This document shows, piece after piece, positions 6,753 through 14,250 of a stretch of 42,417 nucleotides of DNA; position 1 is the first letter of the stretch, and each line of letters opens with the position of its first letter. The notes under the pieces are model-generated. The model did no database searches. It worked only from the letters and a program-made list of their open reading frames with translations, and was not told the DNA's origin. The stretch comes from Bacteroidetes bacterium 24-39-8 (GTDB taxonomy: Bacteria; Bacteroidota; Bacteroidia; Chitinophagales; Chitinophagaceae). Location: the NCBI GenBank assembly GCA_002256765.1, contig NCHJ01000010.1, positions 1 to 42,417 of the forward strand. Reading direction: 5' to 3'. Both the position numbers and the translations under genes were made by a program.

Positions 6753-7997
6753 TTATTCTGGTAGGTCTGTTTGCGCAATTTTGGATTTGCGAATAAAGGA
6801 TTTGTTCATGAATTTCAGCAGTCTTACTTCTTTCTCTGCCAAGAAACGAAATTTACCACGCTCTACATTTTTCTTGGTCAGGTTGGCAAACATTACACGA
6901 TCCAAACCTCTTACGTCATAACCCAAGTGTTCAAAAATGCGTCGCACAATGCGGTTTCTGCCAGAGTGAATTTCAATGCCAACAACGGTCTTGTCTTTAG
7001 GATCGGCGTAAGCCAAAGAATCCGCTACCACAAAACCATCTTCCAAAGTAATCCCCGCTAATATGGCTTCCATATCTTTCTTAGCAACGGGTTTATCCAG
7101 TGTTACTTCATAGACTTTCTTCACTTCATAAGAAGGGTGGGTCAGTTTCTGCGCCAGTTCACCATCATTGGTCAATAGCAACACACCGGTGGTATTTCTA
7201 TCCAGTCTTCCAACAGGATACACGCGTTCCGTAGTGGCAGACTTGACAATATCCATCACGGTTTTTCTGCCCTGAGGGTCAGAAGCCGTGGTGATAAAAT
7301 CCTTTGGTTTGTTGAGCAGTATGTAAACAGAATTTTTTTGTAGGTAGACTTCCTTGCCCTTCACAATCACTTTGTCACGGCCCGATACTTTATAACCTGG
7401 TTCAAACACCTTGTCACCATTCACGGTTACTTTTCCTTCCTTTACCAGTTCGGCGGCTTCTCTTCTTCCACAAACACCAGAGTGCGCAATGAACTTGTTC
7501 AAAGGCATCATGGTGGTTGGGTCATTGCTGTCAATGGTTTCGCTATCGCGATTGCTCTTGGCAGCAGGTCTTCCGTTAAAACCGGGTTTGCCACCATCGC
7601 TGGTAGGAGCAGCTCCTCTTCCAGCAGCACGAACGGCTTTGGGAGGTCTTGCACCCGCTCTTTTAGAACGTGGCGCTTCTTGGTCAGGTTCAGCAGCATC
7701 TTCACCCTTTTTATTGGGGGTTGGTCTAACGGGCTTGCCTATATTTTTGGTATTCTCCTTACGTTGATGGTATTCCTCCTTGCTAGCGCCTGGAGCCCTT
7801 TTGGGGAAACGAGTATTCTCTTTTTTGGGTTCTTCACTAACAATGCCCAATTTGGCATTTTTCTTTTTGAGTCTCATGGCTTCACCTGCTGCGCGGGCTT
7901 CTGCCTTAATTTTCTTTTTTGCCTGACGGTATTCTTCCTTTACGGCACTACCTTTTTTCTGGCCAAACTTGTCAAAGTTGTCTGTACGTTTTTGCAT
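6753..7997 (-). CDS. rluB: RluB/RsuA-family pseudouridine synthase with long basic N-terminal extension
   Basis: 23S rRNA pseudouridine synthase of the RsuA/RluB/RluE/RluF group. After about 160 residues of low-complexity Lys/Arg/Ala/Pro-rich sequence comes an S4 RNA-binding domain (LNKFIAHSGVCGRREAAELV), then the synthase core with the catalytic GRLDRNTTGVLLLTNDG and the RNRIVRRIFEHLGYDV motif. The basic extension is typical of Bacteroidota members and probably binds RNA. The start at 7997 (Met-Gln-Lys-Arg-Thr-Asp) is preferred over 8033 because relatives begin with a basic stretch. It precedes the RluA-family gene by 4 bp. Assignment to RluB itself rather than a sister enzyme is likely, not certain. 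Confidence 0.88.
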   Translation of the reverse strand: MQKRTDNFDKFGQKKGSAVKEEYRQAKKKIKAEARAAGEAMRLKKKNAKLGIVSEEPKKENTRFPKRAPGASKEEYHQRKENTKNIGKPVRPTPNKKGEDAAEPDQEAPRSKRAGARPPKAVRAAGRGAAPTSDGGKPGFNGRPAAKSNRDSETIDSNDPTTMMPLNKFIAHSGVCGRREAAELVKEGKVTVNGDKVFEPGYKVSGRDKVIVKGKEVYLQKNSVYILLNKPKDFITTASDPQGRKTVMDIVKSATTERVYPVGRLDRNTTGVLLLTNDGELAQKLTHPSYEVKKVYEVTLDKPVAKKDMEAILAGITLEDGFVVADSLAYADPKDKTVVGIEIHSGRNRIVRRIFEHLGYDVRGLDRVMFANLTKKNVERGKFRFLAEKEVRLLKFMNKSFIRKSKIAQTDLPE

Positions 7998-8052
7998 GTT
8001 ATCTGTTTTGCTGTTTTTCAACAGGAGCAGCAAAGGTAGGCTTTAAAAAATA

Positions 8053-8079
8053 AACCCCTTCCAGGCTTTGGAAAGGGTT
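8053..8079 (-). terminator. Rho-independent terminator after rlmN
   Basis: On the minus strand an 11-bp stem (8069-8079 with 8053-8063, one U-G pair) with a 5-nt loop is followed by TATTTTTT (8044-8051). It lies 23 bp beyond the rlmN stop and separates it from the pseudouridine synthase pair. Confidence 0.75.
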
Positions 8080-8102
8080 GTATACTAATGTGTTAGGTAA
8101 GC

Positions 8103-9155
8103 CTATTTATTCGCAGACTTATTAGCCAACTGTCCGCAAGCGGCATCAATGTCTTTACCACGGCTCTTACGCAATCTAGAGTTCACACGGTTTCTTTCTA
8201 GGTAGTGCATAAACTCTTCGGTAGTAGCTTCATCTGGTTTGGTAAAACGGAATGCTTCAATGGGATTGTATTCAATAATATTGATCAGGTCGGCTGGTAC
8301 CTTTCTATAAATTTTTACTAGTTCTTCTGCGTCTTTTAATGAGTCATTAAAATTCTTGAAGAGGATATATTCAAATGTGATTTCGCTGCCAGTTTGTTTG
8401 TAGAAATGATTCAAAGCCTCAATCAATGTATCAATATGATTGGTCTCATTGATGGGCATGATCTCATTGCGCTTTTTGTCATTGGCTGCGTGCAAGGATA
8501 CGGCCAATTTGAACTTCACTTTGTCATCACCCAATTGCTTGATCTGTTTGGCCACACCAGCGGTAGAAACAGTAATGCGTTTGGGGCTCATGAATAGTCC
8601 GTCTTCTGCCGTAATGCGATCAATGGCTTTGAGTACATTGTTGTAATTGAGTAGGGGCTCACCCATTCCCATGAACACTATATTGGTAAGCTTCTGACCG
8701 TGTACGCGCTCAGATTCTTTGTTAATCAACACTACTTGGTCATAGATCTCGTCAAAAGTTAGGTTGCGTTTGCGCTCCATGGTACCCGTGGCGCAGAACT
8801 TACAGGTAAGACTGCATCCCACTTGACTAGACACGCAAGCGGTTTTGCGCTCAGCTGTTGGAATCAACACCCCTTCAATCATAAACCCGTCATGGGTCTT
8901 GAAGCGGCTCTTGATGGTGCCGTCATCGCTTACCTGGGTCAGGTTTACTTTGAGGGCGGGTAAGGAAAATTCCTGAGACAGTTTTTGGCGCAGGTCCTTG
9001 CTCAGATTGGTCATATCATCAAAACTATGTGCGTGTTTTTGCCAGAGCCATTCATGCACCTGTTTTACCCTGAATTTCTTCTCTCCAATGGTTTCAAAAT
9101 AATTTTCCAACTCGGCCAAACTCAGGTGGCGTATGTTTTTTAAGGTCTCCTTCAT
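8103..9155 (-). CDS. rlmN: Dual-specificity 23S rRNA/tRNA adenine-C2 methyltransferase RlmN
   Basis: Radical-SAM enzyme that makes 2-methyladenosine in 23S rRNA (A2503) and in some tRNAs. The 350-residue protein has an N-terminal helical domain and the radical-SAM cluster motif CSLTCKFC (C114, C118, C121). Next come GMGEPLLNYNNV and the SAM-binding segment, and near the C-terminus the DAACGQL motif whose Cys340 carries the transient methyl group. The start at 9155 (Met-Lys-Glu-Thr-Leu) was chosen over 9218 because the extra 21 residues are non-family sequence in the divergent promoter region shared with the thiolase gene. Confidence 0.95.
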   Translation of the reverse strand: MKETLKNIRHLSLAELENYFETIGEKKFRVKQVHEWLWQKHAHSFDDMTNLSKDLRQKLSQEFSLPALKVNLTQVSDDGTIKSRFKTHDGFMIEGVLIPTAERKTACVSSQVGCSLTCKFCATGTMERKRNLTFDEIYDQVVLINKESERVHGQKLTNIVFMGMGEPLLNYNNVLKAIDRITAEDGLFMSPKRITVSTAGVAKQIKQLGDDKVKFKLAVSLHAANDKKRNEIMPINETNHIDTLIEALNHFYKQTGSEITFEYILFKNFNDSLKDAEELVKIYRKVPADLINIIEYNPIEAFRFTKPDEATTEEFMHYLERNRVNSRLRKSRGKDIDAACGQLANKSANK

Positions 9156-9251
9156 GCGGCAAAGATACCTTTTGGGGCTTGGAAGGGGTAATTTTAATGC
9201 ACAAATAATATCTTGCAAGGGGTTTTAAGCCCTGGTTTTAACAGAAAGAAC

Positions 9252-10445
9252 ATGAAAACTGCCTATATCATTGATGCTGTAAGAACACCTATTGGACGTT
9301 ATGGGGGCAAATTGGCGGGCTATCGCCCAGACGATTTACTGGCCCATGTGATCCGGGTCTTATTGCAACGCAACCCAAGTATTGACCCTGCGGCCATTGA
9401 AGACGTGATTGCTGGAGCCGCCAATCAGGCGGGTGAAGACAATAGAAATGTGGCCAGGATGGCCGCGCTCCTGGCAGGTCTGCCCGTAAGCGTGGCGGGT
9501 AATACGGTGAACCGATTATGCGCTTCTGGTTTGCAAGCCATTATGGATGCTGCACGTGCTATTCAGTGCAATGAAGGCCTGCTTTATATTGCTGCTGGCG
9601 TAGAAAGTATGACCCGCGCACCCTTTGTTACCGCCAAAAGCGAGGGGGCATTTAGCCGCAAGCTGGAAAGTTTTGATACCACCATGGGTTGGCGTTTTGT
9701 GAACAAGCAATTGGCAGCCATGCACCATCCCTATACCATGGGGGAGACCGCAGAAAATGTGGCCAAACAATGGCAGATTAGTAGAGAGGCCCAAGACCTA
9801 TTTGCCTTGGGTTCTCAAGAAAAATATTTTGCGGCGCTGGCCGATAATAAATGGGAAGATGAACTGGCTGCTATAGAAATGGAGCAAGACCGTTTAATCA
9901 CCTGGTTCAACCAAGACGAGCACCCAAGACATACCAGTCTAGAAAAATTGGCGGCACTCAAACCCGCATTTGCCAAAGATGGTTCTGTAACCGCGGGTAA
10001 TTCCTCAGGCATTAATGATGGCGCAGCTGCCATGCTCTTGGCCAGCGAAGAAGCGGTACAATTATTTAACCTGCAACCCATTGGTAGGGTAGTGAGTATG
10101 GCCGTGGCTGGGGTGGATCCCGCCATCATGGGTATGGGTCCAGTATTGGCAACTGAAAAAGCATTGCTCCGGGGCGATTTAAAATTAGAAGACTTGGATC
10201 TTGTAGAACTCAATGAAGCATTTGCTTCTCAAAGTCTGGCCTGTATTCAGGAATTGGAATTAAACCAAGACATTGTAAACGTAAATGGTGGCGCTATTGC
10301 ACTGGGTCATCCGCTGGGTTGCAGTGGGGTTAGAATTAGCACCACCCTTTTGCACGAGATGTTTAGAAGAAAATCAAAATATGGTTTGGCCACCATGTGC
10401 GTGGGTGTTGGACAGGGAGCAGCCCTGATTTATGAAGGATTATAA
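9252..10445 (+). CDS. Thiolase, 3-oxoadipyl-CoA/acetyl-CoA acyltransferase type
   Basis: Thiolase that cleaves or forms a 3-ketoacyl-CoA. All catalytic residues are present in the 397-residue protein: nucleophile Cys90 (NRLCASGLQ), His353 (GHPLGCSG) and Cys383 (CVGVGQGAA). The DTTMGWRFVN segment resembles the TT-x-GWRFVN signature of beta-ketoadipyl-CoA thiolases (PcaF/PaaJ), so aromatic-acid degradation is possible, but no other pca or paa gene is nearby and a general acetyl-CoA acyltransferase is the alternative. The start at 9252 (Met-Lys-Thr-Ala-Tyr) fits the family; the upstream start at 9213 adds 13 odd residues. Confidence 0.88.
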   Translation: MKTAYIIDAVRTPIGRYGGKLAGYRPDDLLAHVIRVLLQRNPSIDPAAIEDVIAGAANQAGEDNRNVARMAALLAGLPVSVAGNTVNRLCASGLQAIMDAARAIQCNEGLLYIAAGVESMTRAPFVTAKSEGAFSRKLESFDTTMGWRFVNKQLAAMHHPYTMGETAENVAKQWQISREAQDLFALGSQEKYFAALADNKWEDELAAIEMEQDRLITWFNQDEHPRHTSLEKLAALKPAFAKDGSVTAGNSSGINDGAAAMLLASEEAVQLFNLQPIGRVVSMAVAGVDPAIMGMGPVLATEKALLRGDLKLEDLDLVELNEAFASQSLACIQELELNQDIVNVNGGAIALGHPLGCSGVRISTTLLHEMFRRKSKYGLATMCVGVGQGAALIYEGL

Positions 10446-10557
10446 ACCCTTCGTAGAACCATTTGGTTAAGAATCTATTATTATTTGAACGGTTTAAGAA
10501 TTGCTTGAAATAAGCCTTAATTTGGCTCACTCAAAATAACAATCAAACAGTAGTACA

Positions 10558-10947
10558 ATGAAAAAAATGGCATTCCTTTTAATGGCAATGATGGGATTCG
10601 GATTCATGGCACAGGCCCAAACCGATAGTTTGCAACAGTTCACCGGTAAGTTTACTTTTCCAGAAGGTGGAATTGTTTCTTATGTGACTATTTCAGTAGA
10701 TGGCGGTAAACTAGTGTTTAGTTCAGACAAAGGTTCTGGCTCTTTAGAAAAAGTAGCCACAGATTCTTTTAGCATTCCTGAATACCAAGGCACGGGCAAA
10801 TTTGTACGCAATGCAGATAGTACCATTACAGGTGTTGTGATTGATGTAATGGGTTATCACTTAGAGGGTACCAAGGATAAAACTGTTGCTATCCTAGACA
10901 GAAAATATTTCTTAAAAAGCAAAGGCCAAGAGTCCTTCACTAGATAG
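10558..10947 (+). CDS. Small secreted protein of unknown function
   Basis: 129 residues with a clear signal peptide (MKKMAFLLMAMMGFGFMAQA, cleavage before Gln-Thr-Asp). The mature part is a short beta-rich domain with an FxGKFxFPEGG start and alternating Gly/Ser/Asp turns, resembling the small lipid-interaction-like (DUF3471-type) domains attached to Bacteroidota hydrolases; this is a weak resemblance. It is preceded by 112 bp of non-coding DNA. Its last 36 bp overlap the end of hisS, which is read on the other strand. Confidence 0.7.
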   Translation: MKKMAFLLMAMMGFGFMAQAQTDSLQQFTGKFTFPEGGIVSYVTISVDGGKLVFSSDKGSGSLEKVATDSFSIPEYQGTGKFVRNADSTITGVVIDVMGYHLEGTKDKTVAILDRKYFLKSKGQESFTR

Positions 10948-12279
10948 TGTTTCTTGAACACCTGTCACAAGGTTTTTCAAGACCAACACCTTTTCAGACA
11001 ATTCCTTACTGCCAATCATCACGGCGTAAGGAATTTGTTTTTTATCAGCATACTTGAACTGCTTGTCAAACTTGGCATTCTCGTGATAGAGTTCTGCCGC
11101 AACACCTTTGGCGCGTAGTTGCTGCATGAGTTGGAATGCTGCCTTGCTTTCCGCATCGCCCAGGTTAAAAAACAAGACCTTGGTGCCTGTTTGTACTTCT
11201 GATGGAAATAACTGTAGCTCTTCCATCACATCATAAATTCTATCTACCCCAAAAGAGATCCCTACACCTGGAATATTTGGTACATCAAATGTGCTGGTGA
11301 GGTCATCATATCGGCCACCGCCACCAATACTACCCATTTGGGCGTCATTGGCTTTTACTTCAAAAATAATTCCGGTATAATAGTTTAATCCGCGGGCCAA
11401 AGTAAAATCGGCTTGCAGGGATTTGCCCGTTTCAGAACCTGCATGATAACTGAGTAGCCATTCTAATTCTGCAATGCCTTTGTTCCCGGTTTCATGATCG
11501 CCCAGCAGGGCTTTTAATGCGGAAATTTTGGTGGTATTGTCTCCTTCTATAGACAGGTATTGTTCAATGGTTTGTATCTGCTCATGCGTTAATCCGCGAC
11601 CTGCCAACTCTTCTTTTACTTTCTCCAAACCAATCTTGTCTAGCTTGTCAATGGCAACAGTAATGTCTACCATTTTATGGGCCCCACCACAGATTTCTGC
11701 TAGTGCTGCCAATATTTTTCTGCTATTGATTTTAATGGTCACCGCTACGCCTAGTTGTTGAAATACGGTAGCATAAATGCTAGCCAGTTCTACTTCATTG
11801 AGTAAAGAATAAGAACCCACCACGTCTGCATCACACTGATAGAACTCTCGGTAGCGGCCCTTTTGAGGTCTATCGGCTCTCCAAACGGGTTGAATCTGAT
11901 AGCGTTTAAAAGGCATGGTTAATTGTCCATGATTCATGGCCACATACCTTGCAAATGGAATGGTTAGATCATAGCGCAATGCACGCTCGGTAATGCCCTT
12001 GGTATTTTTTCCTTCCAATACTTTTTGAAAGTCTTGTTGTATTTGATCCAATTTGGCTGGATTGTCCAAGCCATTGTTCAGGATCTTGAAAATGAGTTTG
12101 TCTCCCTCTTCTCCATACTTACCCATTAAGGTATCCAGATTTTCCATGGCCGGGGTTTCCAGTGGTTGGAATCCATACAATTCAAATGTGTTGCGGATGG
12201 TTTGGAAAATATAATGACGCTTGCGTACGGTGGAAGCGCTAAAATCTCTGGTGCCTTGTGGTAAACTGGGTTTGCTCAT
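10912..12279 (-). CDS. hisS: Histidyl-tRNA synthetase
   Basis: Class II aminoacyl-tRNA synthetase charging tRNA-His. The 455-residue protein starts PSLPQGTRDF and has motif 2 (PVWRADRPQKGRYREFYQCD), the histidine-binding motifs ARGLNYYTG and GGGRYDDL, motif 3 (GVGISFGVDRIYDV) and a C-terminal anticodon-binding domain (about 365-455, KVLFFNLGD). Complete. Its stop lies inside the last codons of the convergent secreted-protein gene. The tyrosine phosphatase gene lies 45 bp upstream on the same strand. Confidence 0.96.
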   Translation of the reverse strand: MSKPSLPQGTRDFSASTVRKRHYIFQTIRNTFELYGFQPLETPAMENLDTLMGKYGEEGDKLIFKILNNGLDNPAKLDQIQQDFQKVLEGKNTKGITERALRYDLTIPFARYVAMNHGQLTMPFKRYQIQPVWRADRPQKGRYREFYQCDADVVGSYSLLNEVELASIYATVFQQLGVAVTIKINSRKILAALAEICGGAHKMVDITVAIDKLDKIGLEKVKEELAGRGLTHEQIQTIEQYLSIEGDNTTKISALKALLGDHETGNKGIAELEWLLSYHAGSETGKSLQADFTLARGLNYYTGIIFEVKANDAQMGSIGGGGRYDDLTSTFDVPNIPGVGISFGVDRIYDVMEELQLFPSEVQTGTKVLFFNLGDAESKAAFQLMQQLRAKGVAAELYHENAKFDKQFKYADKKQIPYAVMIGSKELSEKVLVLKNLVTGVQETLSSEGLLAFAF

Positions 12280-12324
12280 AATTGCTTCAATGGACGCAAA
12301 GATAAGTAAGGGAACTTGCTTTGC

Positions 12325-12801
12325 CTATTGGCGATACTTGCTGGCTTGCAGATAGTCTGCAATAATGCGGTCACAAGCATTGGACAAGAGTTCAAAAACT
12401 TCATGATAACCGGGCTCGGTTCCATACCAGGGATCAGGCACAGAGCGGTTTTCACTGGGGTAGATACTATTTAAAATCAGGTCTGTTTTCTCTGGTTTAA
12501 ATTGACGCCCACTAATGCGTTTTACTTCTTGATAATTGTCCTCATCCATGGTGTATATCCGGTCAAATGCATCCATGTCTGTAGCAACATATTGTCTACC
12601 CCTTTGACCAGCAATATCAATACCATTGAGTTTGGCTACTTTTTGAGAGAGTTTGTGCGGAGCTTCTCCATTATGGTATCCGCCAGTGCCCGCGCTTTCT
12701 ACCTGCCAGTCCAAACCTGCTGCTTGGGCCTTGGCTTGAAGAATTCCCTCTGCTAAAGGGCTTCTACAAATATTTCCTAAACAAACCATTAAGATTTTCA
12801 T
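12325..12801 (-). CDS. Low-molecular-weight protein-tyrosine phosphatase
   Basis: Cytoplasmic phosphatase of the arsenate-reductase-like fold. The P loop CLGNICRS (C7 nucleophile, R13) is at the N-terminus and the general-acid aspartate is in VPDPWYG (D123). Length (158 aa) is normal. Its natural substrate is unknown; no capsule or tyrosine-kinase genes are nearby. It is upstream of hisS on the same strand. A possible -7 element, TATCTTTG on the minus strand at 12837-12844, lies 36 bp before the start. Confidence 0.92.
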   Translation of the reverse strand: MKILMVCLGNICRSPLAEGILQAKAQAAGLDWQVESAGTGGYHNGEAPHKLSQKVAKLNGIDIAGQRGRQYVATDMDAFDRIYTMDEDNYQEVKRISGRQFKPEKTDLILNSIYPSENRSVPDPWYGTEPGYHEVFELLSNACDRIIADYLQASKYRQ

Positions 12802-12836
12802 ATTTTCAATTATTAAAAAGACCTTAAAATATTTTT

Positions 12837-12844
12837 CAAAGATA
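12837..12844 (-). promoter_or_regulatory. Possible -7 element for the phosphatase-hisS unit
   Basis: TATCTTTG on the minus strand matches TAnnTTTG. No TTG is found at the expected 19-20 nt spacing, so this is a partial match. The predicted leader would be about 30 nt. Confidence 0.35.
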
Positions 12845-13066
12845 GTTCAAGAGCAAATTGGGCTTTGTTAACCAAGTTTAAAATAAAATAATATGACTTA
12901 TTTATACTAACAATCATTAGGTTTCAATCGTTTGCATGATTATGGAATCGGTTAATTACTGAATCTATACTTAAACAAAGGATTTTGTTTTGAATTGATT
13001 GGCATTTTTGCTTTTCTCATTCAAATTATTAACTAAATTGCCCACCCTGTTTCAAAGGATTGTTAA

Positions 13067-13300
13067 ATGGAAGACCGTTTCAGAGAAAAACAGCAGAAAA
13101 GTTATACTTTGATGCGCATGACATATGACCTAACCATGGCCATATTGATCTTGGGTATGGCTGCTGTCTTATTTTTTGCGGAACAGTTCAAAATTCAGCA
13201 AATCATGGATTCGGATTTGGCATTTAGGTATCTATTTGGCGGAATCTGTCTTTTATATGGTGGATTCAGGTTGTACAGAGGGATAAAGAGGGATTATTGA
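13067..13300 (+). CDS. Small two-helix membrane protein
   Basis: 77 residues with two predicted membrane helices (about 24-43, LTMAILILGMAAVLFFAEQF; about 53-68, FRYLFGGICLLYGGFRL) and charged ends (MEDRFREKQQKS and RGIKRDY). It has no known enzymatic motif. The next gene, a PstS-like lipoprotein, starts 2 bp after its stop, so the two are translated together. This arrangement suggests an accessory membrane part of the same envelope unit; the function is unknown. Confidence 0.8.
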   Translation: MEDRFREKQQKSYTLMRMTYDLTMAILILGMAAVLFFAEQFKIQQIMDSDLAFRYLFGGICLLYGGFRLYRGIKRDY

Positions 13301-13301
13301 T

Positions 13302-14225
13302 ATGAAGCAGTACAGAAATACCTTGATGATGTTGCTTGCCATCGCCCTATTGGGTGCTTGCAAATCAAAAACAAATCAGGTGGATGATCGGGATACACCC
13401 AATAAGGGTACTATTCGGATTAGTGTGGATGAAAGCTTTAAACCGGTGATTGAAGAACAGATTAAAGTGCATCATTCTTCTTTTCCGGATACTAAAATTA
13501 TTGCGTCTTACAAACCAGAAGTAGAGTGTTTGAAAGATTTGCAGAATGATAGTACTAGGATGATTTTGATAGCCAGAGGGCTAACCAAAAATGAAACAGC
13601 GTTCTTTGAATCAAAATTGAGTTTTCAGCCGCAGTTTGCCATTTTGGCTTATGACGCGGTAGCGGTAATTGTTAATCAAGCTTCTAAAGACAGCGTGTTT
13701 AGCATTGCCGATTTGAAAGATATTCTCAGCGGAAAAAGCAAAAGAATTGCAGTAATGGATGGCAAAAATGCTACCAGTACTGTGCGCTTCTTGCAAGACA
13801 GCATTTTAAAAGGAGCTTCCTTTGGAGCCAATGTAGTGGCTTCTAAAAACAGTGCTGACGTAATAGATATTGTTTCAAAAAATGAAAACGTGGTTGGTTT
13901 TGTTGGACTGAGTTGGGTGGGTGATAGTCATGATCCCAAGCAACAGGAACAACTAAAATCTATTCGGTTGGCCTTGGTAGAATGTGTTAGGTGTGTAGAG
14001 AAAGGATTCTTTGCAAAACCTTCTCAAGCAACCATCGCCTACGCGCAATATCCTTTACCCAGACCCTTATATTATATAGTAAAGGAGAATGCAGCGGGAT
14101 TGGGCACCGGATTTATGAATTTTTTGAGTTTAGAAAGGGGACAGTTGATTTTTAAAAGAGCCTTATTGGTTCCTGCAAAAATGAATTTCAACAAACGTTC
14201 CGGTAAAATAAAAGAGTCAGATTAA
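13302..14225 (+). CDS. PstS-like substrate-binding lipoprotein
   Basis: 307-residue exported lipoprotein: signal peptide with lipobox LLGAC (lipidated Cys20), then a periplasmic-binding-protein domain of the PstS/SBP-like type (GTIRISVDESFKPVIEEQ; AVIVNQASKDSVFSIADLKDILSG; NENVVGFVGLSW). Family members bind phosphate in ABC transporters, but no pst permease or ATPase genes are present. In other Bacteroidota this lipoprotein is typically next to exbB-exbD-exbD-tonB, so a role in energised outer-membrane transport or sensing is more likely than classical phosphate import (inference). It is followed after 25 bp by the TPR gene. Confidence 0.85.
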   Translation: MKQYRNTLMMLLAIALLGACKSKTNQVDDRDTPNKGTIRISVDESFKPVIEEQIKVHHSSFPDTKIIASYKPEVECLKDLQNDSTRMILIARGLTKNETAFFESKLSFQPQFAILAYDAVAVIVNQASKDSVFSIADLKDILSGKSKRIAVMDGKNATSTVRFLQDSILKGASFGANVVASKNSADVIDIVSKNENVVGFVGLSWVGDSHDPKQQEQLKSIRLALVECVRCVEKGFFAKPSQATIAYAQYPLPRPLYYIVKENAAGLGTGFMNFLSLERGQLIFKRALLVPAKMNFNKRSGKIKESD

Positions 14226-14250
14226 CAGAAAAATGATAAAAAAAAGACAA

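Noticed and set aside
7411-8039. Two plus-strand open frames opposite the RluB-like gene
   Set aside because: They arise from the Lys/Ala/Pro-rich coding of the minus strand; no independent start signals.
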